A stretch of 64,000 nucleotides of DNA from Chloroflexota bacterium (GTDB lineage Bacteria > Chloroflexota > Anaerolineae > Aggregatilineales > Phototrophicaceae). Both the position numbers and the translations under genes were made by a program. The notes below the pieces were generated by a model. It did not search any database. It saw only the letters and a program-made list of their open reading frames with translations, and was not told the DNA's origin. The number at the start of each line of letters is the position of its first letter. Within the stretch, counting starts at the first letter, position 1. Positions 17,501 to 25,107 of the stretch are shown one piece after another. The stretch lies in contig JAIUNI010000009.1 of the NCBI GenBank assembly GCA_020161935.1, forward strand, positions 234,701 through 298,700, read 5' to 3'.

Positions 17501-17540
17501 CCCTCCCTGTTACTACGGGGAGGGGTTGAGGGTGGGGTCA
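17501..17540. repeat. REP-like GC-rich palindrome
   Basis: CCCTCCC-TGTTACTAC-GGGGAGGGG followed by TTGAGGGTGGGG, 27 bases after the vWA protein stop. It may serve as its terminator. Confidence 0.65.
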
Positions 17541-17645
17541 ACCCCTCATTTCCCTCCAACGCTGTTCCTACACTCCGCCGCTAAAATACCTGTATTGGTA
17601 TAAGAGATTGCTGCCCATTCGCCACGATTCAAACCAGATTCAAAC

Positions 17646-17674
17646 TTGACTCTTGAGTACATTTGTTCTATAAT
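17646..17674 (+). promoter_or_regulatory. strong sigma-70-like promoter
   Basis: TTGACT (17,646-17,651), a 17-base spacer and TATAAT (17,669-17,674). Transcription should start near 17,681 and run through the structured repeat into the 48-residue ORF at 17,901, giving a leader of about 220 bases. Confidence 0.65.
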
Positions 17675-17814
17675 TTCATCTATCGAACAATAACCTCAAT
17701 TAAATACAACACTTCACACGACATGCGAAAAATGCACTGTGAAAATGAAGAAAATAAGAATTTTGTACACGAAATTCTTGAGGTCTCTGTCCGCATAATC
17801 ATCGGTTAAATCAT

Positions 17815-17890
17815 CTGTTTTGCAGCAAACGTTGCTATAGTCCCCTTGCGGGGCAGCAGCGAAGGGTTGCCCCGCCGCTGCAAATAAAAA
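17815..17890 (+). repeat. structured ~65-bp repeat, copy 1 (leader of a small ORF)
   Basis: Matches the inverse complement of 37,205-37,275 almost base for base outside one loop. Two stems are visible: CCCC-TTGC-GGGG and GCAGCG...CGCTGC. Both copies keep the block TTGCTATAGTCCCCTTGCGG. It sits 10 bases ahead of a small ORF and downstream of a strong promoter. It may be a structured RNA leader or a mobile palindrome of REP type. Confidence 0.6.
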
Positions 17891-17900
17891 AGGATGTCCT

Positions 17901-18047
17901 ATGACGACAACCAACATCACCCGTCCGCGCTATCCCCACGTCTACACCCGCTACCATCGGGTGCGCCGCGTCCTGACTGCCGCCATCGCCGCCGCCGCCG
18001 CCATTGCCGCCACCGCTGTCGCGGGTAAAATCATCTCAGGTGTCTAA
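17901..18047 (+). CDS. 48-residue small membrane protein
   Basis: ATG at 17,901 preceded by AAAAAAGGA at 8 bases. The product has a basic, Tyr/Arg-rich head ('RPRYPHVYTRYHRVRRV') and an Ala-rich hydrophobic helix ('AAIAAAAAIAATAVAG'), ending in 'KIISGV'. It looks like a single-pass peptide with its N-terminus inside. It has its own strong promoter and a structured leader. No family is recognised. The codon use and ribosome site argue that it is real; it could also be a leader peptide for the transglycosylase gene 212 bases downstream. Confidence 0.55.
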   Translation: MTTTNITRPRYPHVYTRYHRVRRVLTAAIAAAAAIAATAVAGKIISGV

Positions 18048-18259
18048 ATGACCTGATGCTGATGAGTGTTTAGTCCCATTGACCGTAAAACCATTCCCCC
18101 GCACAGTAGGATATTGGGTGAGGTTATACAGTTGTTGTAATACGCCCACAAATGATCGAATTGAGAAGATAACAACTTGGTTCGGTTGCTATATCTACCG
18201 CAACGGAATCGATTACACACCCGTACAATCTGTAATAGAAACTGAAACATGGAGTTTGA

Positions 18260-18985
18260 ATGACCGTGAAAACTCGCGCGGCGCAGTCGTCGCGTTCCAC
18301 TCGTTCGCGTAAAAAATCGCTTCCCCGTATCAACTTGCCCACGCCCATCAAACGGCATCTCCCGGCGTGGTTGGTTCTGGGTGCGGTCATGGCAATTGTC
18401 GTACCCCGTATCTTGACCGTCACTTTAGTAACGGGCGGGCAGGTCATTAGCAGTATCCCCGGTACCGTGAACCGTATGTTTCGTGGTTCAAGTGACATCG
18501 CGCCCTTGTTTAGCCCGCAGGTTCAACACTGGGGCAGCGATATTGACCGCTGGGCGGAGGTTAACGACCTTGACCCAAATCTGCTGGCAACCGTCATGCA
18601 GATCGAATCCTGTGGTCATCCCACTATCAACAGCTATGCTGGAGCGCAGGGTTTATTCCAAGTTATGCCGATGAACTTCCTAGCCGGAGATAACTTCCTC
18701 GACCCTGAAACCAACGCCGCTCGTGGGGCGAACGTCCTCAAGCAGTGTATGGCCTTTGCCGATAACGACAAGGGCATGGCGATGGCCTGTTATAACGGAG
18801 GCCCGTCTGTCCTCTCAAAACCCTTCGCCAATTGGCCGGATCAAACCCGCCGTTACTATTATTGGGGAACCGGCATTTATGAGGCCGCCAGTCAACAATC
18901 GTATAGTAGCGACCGCCTCAACGAATGGATGGCGGCTGGTGGTGCTACCCTCTGCGAAATGGCTGGCACCGCCCTCGGCATCTAA
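18260..18985 (+). CDS. lytic transglycosylase, SLT family
   Basis: 241 residues with a basic N-terminus, one signal anchor (about 33-60) and an SLT goose-lysozyme-like domain. The catalytic glutamate is Glu116 in 'VMQIESCGHP', followed by 'GAQGLFQVMP' and 'MAMACYNGG', the three motifs of family 1 transglycosylases. It should cleave the MurNAc-GlcNAc bond of peptidoglycan outside the membrane. Two Cys in the domain may pair. GGAG is 5 bases before the ATG. A terminator follows, so it is the last gene of its unit. Confidence 0.9.
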   Translation: MTVKTRAAQSSRSTRSRKKSLPRINLPTPIKRHLPAWLVLGAVMAIVVPRILTVTLVTGGQVISSIPGTVNRMFRGSSDIAPLFSPQVQHWGSDIDRWAEVNDLDPNLLATVMQIESCGHPTINSYAGAQGLFQVMPMNFLAGDNFLDPETNAARGANVLKQCMAFADNDKGMAMACYNGGPSVLSKPFANWPDQTRRYYYWGTGIYEAASQQSYSSDRLNEWMAAGGATLCEMAGTALGI

Positions 18986-19005
18986 CCCAATCGTCACTTT
19001 TGAAG

Positions 19006-19030
19006 GGGCGCACAACCGTGCGTCCTTTTT
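19006..19030 (+). terminator. intrinsic terminator after the transglycosylase gene
   Basis: Stem GGGCGCAC (19,006-19,013) with GTGCGTCC (19,018-19,025), a 4-base loop, one G-T pair, then five T. Confidence 0.8.
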
Positions 19031-19164
19031 CATTTATGCTCTCCGAATTTTCTTGGCGACTGTGCGAAGCCTCCTGTGGATGGCGGTTAAATTTCTTGCA
19101 CTTGCCCTTGCTCCCCATTTTTGCTATCCTTAGAATATCTGTTCCTAGATCGAGGGCATCGGCG

Positions 19165-19785
19165 ATGAAACTCCTGCTCACGTCTTTTACCCCTTCAACC
19201 GAACACGACTGTGAACTCGAAAAACTCGTCGGTAAACCCCTCGCCGGGATCAAAATGGCCTACATCGAAAACGCCTACGATGTCTATAACGACGAAGCCA
19301 CGCTCATCGAAGGACGCGAGATCCTCAAGCAGAAAGGCTATAACTTCGAACGGGTTGACCTCCGCAAGTGGAAGGATGACAACACCGGCCTACGCGAACT
19401 GCTCGCGAGTAAAGATATATTCCTGCTCACGGGTGGTAATCCCTACTATCTGCGCTGGCTGATGAAGCTCACCGGCGCGGACGCGATAATCACCGACCTC
19501 GTGAAGCAGGGGAAGGTCTACGCAGGTGCGAGCGCGGCGGCTGTGGTCGCTGGCCCAACCCTCCGCTTCTTCGATGAACTGGACGATCCTAACGCGGCTG
19601 GTGAGATCATTTGGGACGGCCTGAACCTCACGCCGATTGTGCTTGTCCCGCATGTCGATAACGCCGACTTTGGCGAGGGCTGCCGGAAATCCGGTGAACG
19701 CTGCAAGCAGGCAGGCTACCCGACACAGTGTATTACCGACGCACAAGCCTTCCTCATCAATGGCGACGAACACCGCGTCATCTAA
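19165..19785 (+). CDS. peptidase S51 (dipeptidase E-like) family protein
   Basis: 206 residues from the ATG at 19,165; a longer in-frame reading crosses the terminator and is rejected. It has the glutamine-amidotransferase-like fold of S51 peptidases: 'IFLLTGGNPYYLRWLM' and the nucleophile Ser in 'AGASAAAVVAGPT' (family pattern G-x-S-A-G/A). The His of the triad is likely in 'VLVPHVDNADF'. Role by family: a cytoplasmic dipeptidase for Asp-x dipeptides or a related hydrolase. It has no partner gene. Confidence 0.82.
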   Translation: MKLLLTSFTPSTEHDCELEKLVGKPLAGIKMAYIENAYDVYNDEATLIEGREILKQKGYNFERVDLRKWKDDNTGLRELLASKDIFLLTGGNPYYLRWLMKLTGADAIITDLVKQGKVYAGASAAAVVAGPTLRFFDELDDPNAAGEIIWDGLNLTPIVLVPHVDNADFGEGCRKSGERCKQAGYPTQCITDAQAFLINGDEHRVI

Positions 19786-19800
19786 CTCTTTTCCAAAAAT

Positions 19801-19840
19801 CTCTGCATTTTCTCTGCGTTCTCCGCGTCTCTGTGGTTCA
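19801..19840. repeat. short repeat phrase of the CTCTGCGTTCTCCGCGTCTC type
   Basis: The stretch reads as two near copies of CTCTGC..TTCTC followed by CGTCTCTGTGGTTC. Such phrases recur between genes in many bacterial genomes and here follow a stop codon by 15 bases. Only one full copy is in the window. Confidence 0.45.
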
Positions 19841-19914
19841 ATCCGAATTGATTTTCTGGCTTTTCGTTTCGTGTAGGTGTATCCGCCGTCTCCCCACCGC
19901 AGACCGGGGTACGG

Positions 19915-19942
19915 TTGACTCGCTTTCCCTGCATGTTATAAT
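19915..19942 (+). promoter_or_regulatory. promoter of the LysM/SdrB surface protein gene
   Basis: TTGACT (19,915-19,920), a 16-base spacer and TATAAT (19,937-19,942), about 100 bases ahead of the start at 20,041. Confidence 0.65.
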
Positions 19943-20040
19943 GCCGCCCGTAATAGGCAGTGTCTGTGCTGCCTGATGTGAACTTAAACGATGGCCGGCA
20001 CGTCTTCCATCAGCGTGTGGGTTAGCAGAAGGTGTGTGGC

Positions 20041-21765
20041 ATGATAAAGTTGCGTTTTCGGCTCTTAGCGCTGTTGGTTCTGATGCTCGTGAGTGGTGTC
20101 GTTGTAACCAACGCGCAGGGTGACAACAAACTCATTAACGGTGGGCTAGAGGAAGATTCGTTCGGCCCGTATCTTGGCCGGCGGGGTGGCACATTCCCCA
20201 TCTACCTGCCGTCCGGTTGGAACTACTGGTTCGCCGCGCCTACCAGTGACCGTACCAACAATGGCGAGCGTACCAGCATTCAGCCGCATCCCGGCACTGG
20301 TCCCACACCGCATGGTGGCGCACGCGCCTTAAACATTAGCTGTGGCTACTTTACTTGTACCGCAGCCGTTTACCAAACCGTCAACAACATTCAGGCCGGA
20401 ACCAACGTTCAAGCCTCGGCATGGTCGCAGGTCAAAGCCTGTAACCTCGGTGGTGGGACGAGCTGCGGTTCAGCCATCGAGTCCGGTTCGCAAACCCGCA
20501 TCGGTATCGACCCGACCGGTGGGAGTGACCCCAATAATCCGGCGATTGTCTGGTCGGCATGGACGACCCCGCACGACCAATGGCTCCAACAAAGTGCGAG
20601 CGCGACGGCTACCGGAACCAGCGTGACGGTGTTCCTGTACTCGACGCAGGCCAATATCTCTGACTTGAACAAAACCTATTGGGATGATGTCAGCCTCACC
20701 GGTGGTGGCACGGGAGGCGCGGCTGTCGGTCTCACCCCCGGCGCAACCGCTGTTCCGCCCACCGCGACCCCACCGCCTTACGTGGCTTTCGTTGTCCCAC
20801 AGGGCCAGCAGCCGGACGGTTCGATTATCCATACCATCCAAGAGGGCGATACGATGGACAGCATCGCTTACGCCTACGGCACGACCCGTACCGCGATCTT
20901 GGCGCTCAACAACCTGCAATCCGCCAGCTTCATCTTCCCCGGTCAGAAATTGATCGTGAAGGGGCCAACCGCACCTGCTGAAGCGACCGCCGAAGCGACC
21001 GCTGAACAGTCCGGTGGTGAAAATGTCGCTGGTTCTGCGCCCACCCGCGCCGCCACTACTGCTCCCACAACCGACTCCTCTGAGCCGGTAGCGACCGAAG
21101 AATCGGCGGCTACAGACGCGCTCGCTACCGAGGAAGCCACGACCGCGCCGACCGATGCACCTTCGACCGAAGCGACAAGCGCCGAACCCACTGAGGAATC
21201 GCCGACCGGAACACCGCTGCCCACCCGCAACCCCGCGACCGCGCCGGTTGTCGTCGCGAATTCCGGTGCGCTTGATCCGTCCGCCACCACAGCACAGGTT
21301 TGCGTCCTGCTGTTTGACGATGCCAACCAGAACCGTATTCAGGAAAACGGCGAGAACTTGCTCGCGGGTGGTGTGCTGTCGCTCCTTAAGGGCGGCGAAC
21401 AAGCCGGTACCTACACCACTGACGGCGCAGCCGAGCCACACTGCTTCGAGGAACTCGTGTCGGGCGATTATGTCGTGAGTGCCAGCGCCCCCGAAGGCTA
21501 TGGCCTGACGACCCCCGACCAACTGCGTGTGCAGTTACAACCCGGCTCGACCATCAACCTGATCTTCGGTGCGGCTCAAGGGGTTCAACCAGTGCAGCCG
21601 CCTACAGCCGATGCCAGCGTCGCTCTGCTGCCCACCCCCGCGCCGGAAACCGCGCCGTCTGCCACCAACCAACTGCTTTCCATTAGCGGTTTGGTCGTGT
21701 TCGGTTTGGCTGCGGTCGTGCTGGTCGGTGGTATCGGCCTCGCAGTCCTGCTGCGCCGCCGTTAA
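20041..21765 (+). CDS. surface protein: carbohydrate-binding-like head, LysM, Thr-rich linker, SdrB-like domain, membrane anchor
   Basis: 574 residues. A signal peptide ends near 'VVTNAQG' (residue 27). Residues 30-225 form a beta-rich domain ('NKLINGGLEEDSFGPY') like jelly-roll carbohydrate-binding modules. A LysM domain is at about 262-308 ('IQEGDTMDSIAYAYGTTR'). A Thr/Ala/Glu-rich linker follows at 310-415, then an SdrD B-like domain at about 419-510 ('VLLFDDANQNRIQENGENLL'), and a terminal helix with Arg stop-transfer at 546-574. It should bridge the cell wall and the outside. The ATG at 20,041 is preferred over a GTG three codons earlier. Confidence 0.82.
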   Translation: MIKLRFRLLALLVLMLVSGVVVTNAQGDNKLINGGLEEDSFGPYLGRRGGTFPIYLPSGWNYWFAAPTSDRTNNGERTSIQPHPGTGPTPHGGARALNISCGYFTCTAAVYQTVNNIQAGTNVQASAWSQVKACNLGGGTSCGSAIESGSQTRIGIDPTGGSDPNNPAIVWSAWTTPHDQWLQQSASATATGTSVTVFLYSTQANISDLNKTYWDDVSLTGGGTGGAAVGLTPGATAVPPTATPPPYVAFVVPQGQQPDGSIIHTIQEGDTMDSIAYAYGTTRTAILALNNLQSASFIFPGQKLIVKGPTAPAEATAEATAEQSGGENVAGSAPTRAATTAPTTDSSEPVATEESAATDALATEEATTAPTDAPSTEATSAEPTEESPTGTPLPTRNPATAPVVVANSGALDPSATTAQVCVLLFDDANQNRIQENGENLLAGGVLSLLKGGEQAGTYTTDGAAEPHCFEELVSGDYVVSASAPEGYGLTTPDQLRVQLQPGSTINLIFGAAQGVQPVQPPTADASVALLPTPAPETAPSATNQLLSISGLVVFGLAAVVLVGGIGLAVLLRRR

Positions 21766-21884
21766 GCGAGTGAAACAGCCTGAAACATGAACTGGCGAAA
21801 TCGGTTCAATTTCAGGCTTCGGGATTTTGAATTGAATTGATGACTGTTGACTGATAACTGTCAACTACGATAAGGACTAACGCT

Positions 21885-22550
21885 ATGCGACGGATGGGCT
21901 TGATAATCATCGCGCTATGGGTGCTCATCAGCACAATGGCTGTTCAGGCACAACAGGGCGGGGGGCAGTTCTGCGTCCGTGCTTTTGGCGATACTAACGC
22001 GAATGGTAAGTTGGACGCGGGTGAAGCGCTCCTGACGCGCGGCATTAACGTCAACCTGCTCAACGCCCAGAATGTCACCATCGCCAGCGCCTTGCTCGAC
22101 CAATCCCCGACGGCGGCGCAGGGTGTCGTCTGCTTCCAGTTCCTCGCGGCTGGGCAGTACACCATCGACATCAGCAGTGCCGACTACAAAGCCACCACAC
22201 CCGCGTCGATCACTACGACGATTGCTGATGATGGCTTGCCAACGGTGGTCGAGTTCGGCGGTCAGTCTGTGACCGCGCCAGCCGCTACCACCGAAACCAC
22301 GACCGCCGTTTCGGCAGATGAAGCCCAAACCCAGCAGTTGATCCGCATATTGGTCTCCGCTGCCGGTACGTTGATCGTCGTCCTCGGCATGGGCATCTTG
22401 GGCGTGATCGTTTACCTGCTGGCCTTTGGTCGCCAGCCGCAGCCTGACCCGCGCCGCACCACCGGCACGATGCGCCCTGTCGCCGTGACGGATACCGGAC
22501 GTGTGAAGAAGGTCGGTGATACGACCGGTAATACGCCGAAGGTCGAATAG
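21885..22550 (+). CDS. membrane-anchored SdrB-like domain protein
   Basis: 221 residues: signal peptide (1-22), one SdrD B-like beta-sandwich ('VRAFGDTNANGKLDAGEALL', about 28-125) whose Asp/Asn-rich loop could bind calcium, a Thr-rich linker, one membrane helix (about 152-180) and a cytoplasmic tail of 40 residues. The B domain is a sister of the one in the preceding gene, so the two probably arose by duplication and act in the same surface structure. The next gene begins on the last base of its stop codon. Confidence 0.78.
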   Translation: MRRMGLIIIALWVLISTMAVQAQQGGGQFCVRAFGDTNANGKLDAGEALLTRGINVNLLNAQNVTIASALLDQSPTAAQGVVCFQFLAAGQYTIDISSADYKATTPASITTTIADDGLPTVVEFGGQSVTAPAATTETTTAVSADEAQTQQLIRILVSAAGTLIVVLGMGILGVIVYLLAFGRQPQPDPRRTTGTMRPVAVTDTGRVKKVGDTTGNTPKVE

Positions 22551-22915
22551 TGGAAAGCACCACCGAGGGCTTAACCCGCCTGCGTGAAATCTGCCTCGGC
22601 TTGCCCGAAGCCAGCGAGGAAGGCGGCGTGGGCGACCCGACCTTTAAAGTACGCGGGAAGGTTTTTGCCATGCGGCATCCGGCGGGCGACAACCGCGAGT
22701 CGCTGTGGGTGAAAGCCCAAGCAGGTGTTCAGAGTACGCTGGTCGCTGCTGAGCCGGAACGCTACTTCGTCCCGCCTTACGTGGGCAAGCACGGTTGGGT
22801 CGGCGTGTGGCTGGATGCCGACCAAGACTGGAACTTCATCAACGACCTCATCCTCGAAAGCTACTGCCTGACCGCTCCCAAGAAACTCATCGCCCTGCTG
22901 AAGCCAACAAAATAA
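22550..22915 (+). CDS. MmcQ/YjbR family protein
   Basis: 121 residues of the small MmcQ/YjbR alpha-beta fold, with 'LREICLGLPEASEEGG', 'FKVRGKVFAM' and 'GWVGVWLD' as family marks. The GTG start shares one base with the preceding stop, so translation is coupled. Members have been called DNA-binding, from a CyaY-like fold, but no residue proves that. Cytoplasmic. The role is unknown and its pairing with a surface protein gene is not explained. Confidence 0.82.
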   Translation: MESTTEGLTRLREICLGLPEASEEGGVGDPTFKVRGKVFAMRHPAGDNRESLWVKAQAGVQSTLVAAEPERYFVPPYVGKHGWVGVWLDADQDWNFINDLILESYCLTAPKKLIALLKPTK

Positions 22916-22983
22916 ACAGTTATAATTTGGCTTAAGATGTAAATCATCAAATAGATTCAAGCAGATTGTTGGAAAGTACAAGC

Positions 22984-23499
22984 GTGACTACATCCTACAT
23001 TTTAGATACCGGACCATTGAGTACACTTTGCAGTTTCCCTCTAAATGGTTCCCCATATATTTATACAGTTCTTAAGTATGCAAGCGTATTATTAGCCGAC
23101 GGGGTAATTACTGAGGCAGGACGAGGTAAAATTTGGCGTACCGTATCTCCACTGATAAACACTGGGGAAATAAAATCTATTTCGTCACCTATAGAGCCTG
23201 AAATACTTGATACATCATATGGAAATGACTTAGGATTAGGTGAACGAAGTACAATTAAGCTAGGTTTGAAATTAGGTCTAATCACTGTTATAGATGATCG
23301 AGATGCGTTTGTCGTTGCAAATCGGTTTGGTATTCATCCAATAGGATTTCAGGACTGGGTTGTCAAATTAGTTCAAGAATCAGATTTATCAGTCCAAACT
23401 GCAATCGAAATCGTTAAAGCAAGCGCAAAACAATATCCTAAAATGTACCTTGCACATACGCTTCAATTGTTAAGTTCGTCAGAACTGAGGACTAAATAA
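22984..23499 (+). CDS. PIN-domain toxin-like protein
   Basis: 171 residues from a GTG at 22,984 with GGAAAG 7 bases upstream; a TTG at 22,966 is the alternative. The acidic residues of a PIN nuclease are in place: Asp in 'YILDTGPLS', Glu in 'GLGERSTIKLG' and the Asp pair in 'VIDDRDAFVVANRFG'. This resembles the DUF3368/VapC group, which cleaves RNA with Mg. Its stop overlaps the start of a small likely antitoxin gene. The pair is much richer in AT than its neighbours, which suggests transfer. Toxin activity is inferred. Confidence 0.7.
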   Translation: MTTSYILDTGPLSTLCSFPLNGSPYIYTVLKYASVLLADGVITEAGRGKIWRTVSPLINTGEIKSISSPIEPEILDTSYGNDLGLGERSTIKLGLKLGLITVIDDRDAFVVANRFGIHPIGFQDWVVKLVQESDLSVQTAIEIVKASAKQYPKMYLAHTLQLLSSSELRTK

Positions 23500-23744
23500 T
23501 GCAAACCAAAGAAGCCCATGCATACGATTTGTTTCTGGAAGCCCGCGCCTTATATACCGGTAAAACATCAAGTGAAGTGCGCTCTGAAATTGATGCTGAT
23601 GAGTTTGAGGCGCGAATTCGAGCTTTGCATTACCAATATATATCCGGTAAATTCTCGTTTGGTCGTTTTACGGAGCTTGCAGGTGTTGCTCATCTTGAAT
23701 TACGAGAAATTTTAGATGCGCTAGATTTATCTACACATCATTAA
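23499..23744 (+). CDS. small antitoxin-like protein (UPF0175-type helix pattern)
   Basis: 81 residues starting on the last base of the toxin stop (TAATG). The C-terminal half, 'GKFSFGRFTELAGVAHLELREIL', has the pattern of a UPF0175-type helix-turn-helix, while the N-terminal part has acidic helices. It should bind DNA and neutralise the PIN protein upstream. Toxin before antitoxin is the less common order. AT-rich like its partner. Its 3' end overlaps the convergent peptidase gene by 4 bases. Confidence 0.6.
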   Translation: MQTKEAHAYDLFLEARALYTGKTSSEVRSEIDADEFEARIRALHYQYISGKFSFGRFTELAGVAHLELREILDALDLSTHH

Positions 23745-24913
23745 ACCCCGTACCCCACCCACACTGCTGTCGCCTGCGCGATGATGGCGGCGCAGTCGAA
23801 CACATCCTGTAGGTTCACGTACTCGACCGCCGCGTGCATCCCCGCGCCGCCGGGGCCGATAATCACCGTGGGGATGTTGGCATGTCCTAATATCGCCGAG
23901 TCCAACCACGCATACTGCCCCATGTAAGCGGGTTCGGCTTGCATCACGTTCATGAACGCCTGATGCAGCGTTTGGACAATCGGCGCGTCTTGGGCGATTT
24001 CGTACCCCGGTCGCTCGAAGTCGAGGTTGACAGACGCGCGGAAGCTGGGAATGGTGCGCGTTAGGTCGTCGATTTCATCCTGCCACAACTGCACGATCTC
24101 GGCAGCCTGTAAATCCGGCAGGTAGCGGTGTTCCACTTGCAACGTGCAGTGGTCAGGGTAGGTGCTGAGTCCCAAGCCGCCGCGTATCACGCTGGCATGT
24201 ACCGAGTTGCGCCCGAGCAGCGGGTGGATGTCATCCACGAATACCTCGGTTTCCAGCGTGGTTATCATCCGTAGAAGATGCTGCATGTGGGCGATGGCAT
24301 CCACACCTTCGGTATATTTGCTGCCGTGCGCGGCTTTGCCCTCGGTGGTCAACGTCAGCCATGCGAAGCCTTTATGGGCGATGCACAACTGCACATCGGT
24401 CGGTTCGGTGAGGATGGCTGCGTCCGGCTGGATGGCGGTCACCAGCGCGTCTGTGCCGATGCTCAGGTATTCCTCGTCGGTCACGAAGCCCAGCCAGATG
24501 TCACCCGCCGGTTGGAAGCCGGCTGCCCTTAAAGCGGCTGCCGCGCCGAGAATGGACGCGAGACCGCCCTTCATATCATATGCGCCGCGCCCATACAGCC
24601 GCCCCTCCTCAATCCGCCCATCGAACGGGTCGCCATCCATATTCTCGACGCTTACCACATCGGTGTGCCCCGTCAGCAGCAGGCTTTTGCCGCCGCCGCT
24701 GCCCGCCCACCGCGCGATCACGTTCGGTCGTCCCGGTGCCGTTTGTTGGAAATGAACCTCAAAGCCGAGCGCCTCGCACATCTGGTACAGCCATCCGGCG
24801 ATTGCGCCTTCCCCCGCGCCGCCCGCGACCAAACCGGGGTTTACCGAGTCGATTTGTACCATTTGTTGGAGAGTCTGGGTGACGAAAGCCGTGTCAATCA
24901 CGAATTGGCTCAT
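23741..24913 (-). CDS. M20 family metallopeptidase (ArgE/DapE type)
   Basis: 390 residues with the M20 di-zinc set: 'LLTGHTDVV' (His), 'YGRGAYDMKGG' (bridging Asp), 'FVTDEEYLSIG' (catalytic Glu and ligand Glu) and the last His in 'GPGGAGMHAAVEYV'. A dimerisation lid domain fills about residues 180-290. Expected reaction: hydrolysis of an N-acyl amino acid or dipeptide in the cytoplasm, like ArgE, DapE or carboxypeptidase G2; the substrate cannot be chosen. It is alone on its strand. Confidence 0.9.
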   Translation of the reverse strand: MSQFVIDTAFVTQTLQQMVQIDSVNPGLVAGGAGEGAIAGWLYQMCEALGFEVHFQQTAPGRPNVIARWAGSGGGKSLLLTGHTDVVSVENMDGDPFDGRIEEGRLYGRGAYDMKGGLASILGAAAALRAAGFQPAGDIWLGFVTDEEYLSIGTDALVTAIQPDAAILTEPTDVQLCIAHKGFAWLTLTTEGKAAHGSKYTEGVDAIAHMQHLLRMITTLETEVFVDDIHPLLGRNSVHASVIRGGLGLSTYPDHCTLQVEHRYLPDLQAAEIVQLWQDEIDDLTRTIPSFRASVNLDFERPGYEIAQDAPIVQTLHQAFMNVMQAEPAYMGQYAWLDSAILGHANIPTVIIGPGGAGMHAAVEYVNLQDVFDCAAIIAQATAVWVGYGV

Positions 24914-24942
24914 GGCTTATCTCTGCTTCCTTGTAAAGTTAT

Positions 24943-24981
24943 CGCTTGGCGTTATTGACTCTCTTGGCGTACTTGGCGGTT
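24943..24981. repeat. short repeat phrase of the CTTGGCGTACTTGGCGG type
   Basis: GCTTGGCGTTATTGACTCTC followed by TTGGCGTACTTGGCGGTTGG. The core CTCTTGGCGTACTTGGCG is identical to 1945-1962. Confidence 0.5.
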
Positions 24982-25107
24982 GGTCTTAGCAACCGTTACA
25001 AGATAGCCAAGTTTTGAGGGAAGGGCAAATAACAGCGGCTGGATTACTGCAAGAACCCTAATCCTGTGTATAATTCAGAAGTGTTCCGCAGCGTTCACGG
25101 AGATTTT

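Noticed and set aside
17714..17920. 68-codon minus-strand ORF across the leader region
   Set aside because: It runs opposite a strong promoter transcript and a structured repeat, and has no ribosome site.
20470..21522. Open frame of 350 codons opposite the LysM/SdrB surface protein gene
   Set aside because: Gly/Arg-rich low-complexity product; the plus strand has signal peptide, LysM and anchor.
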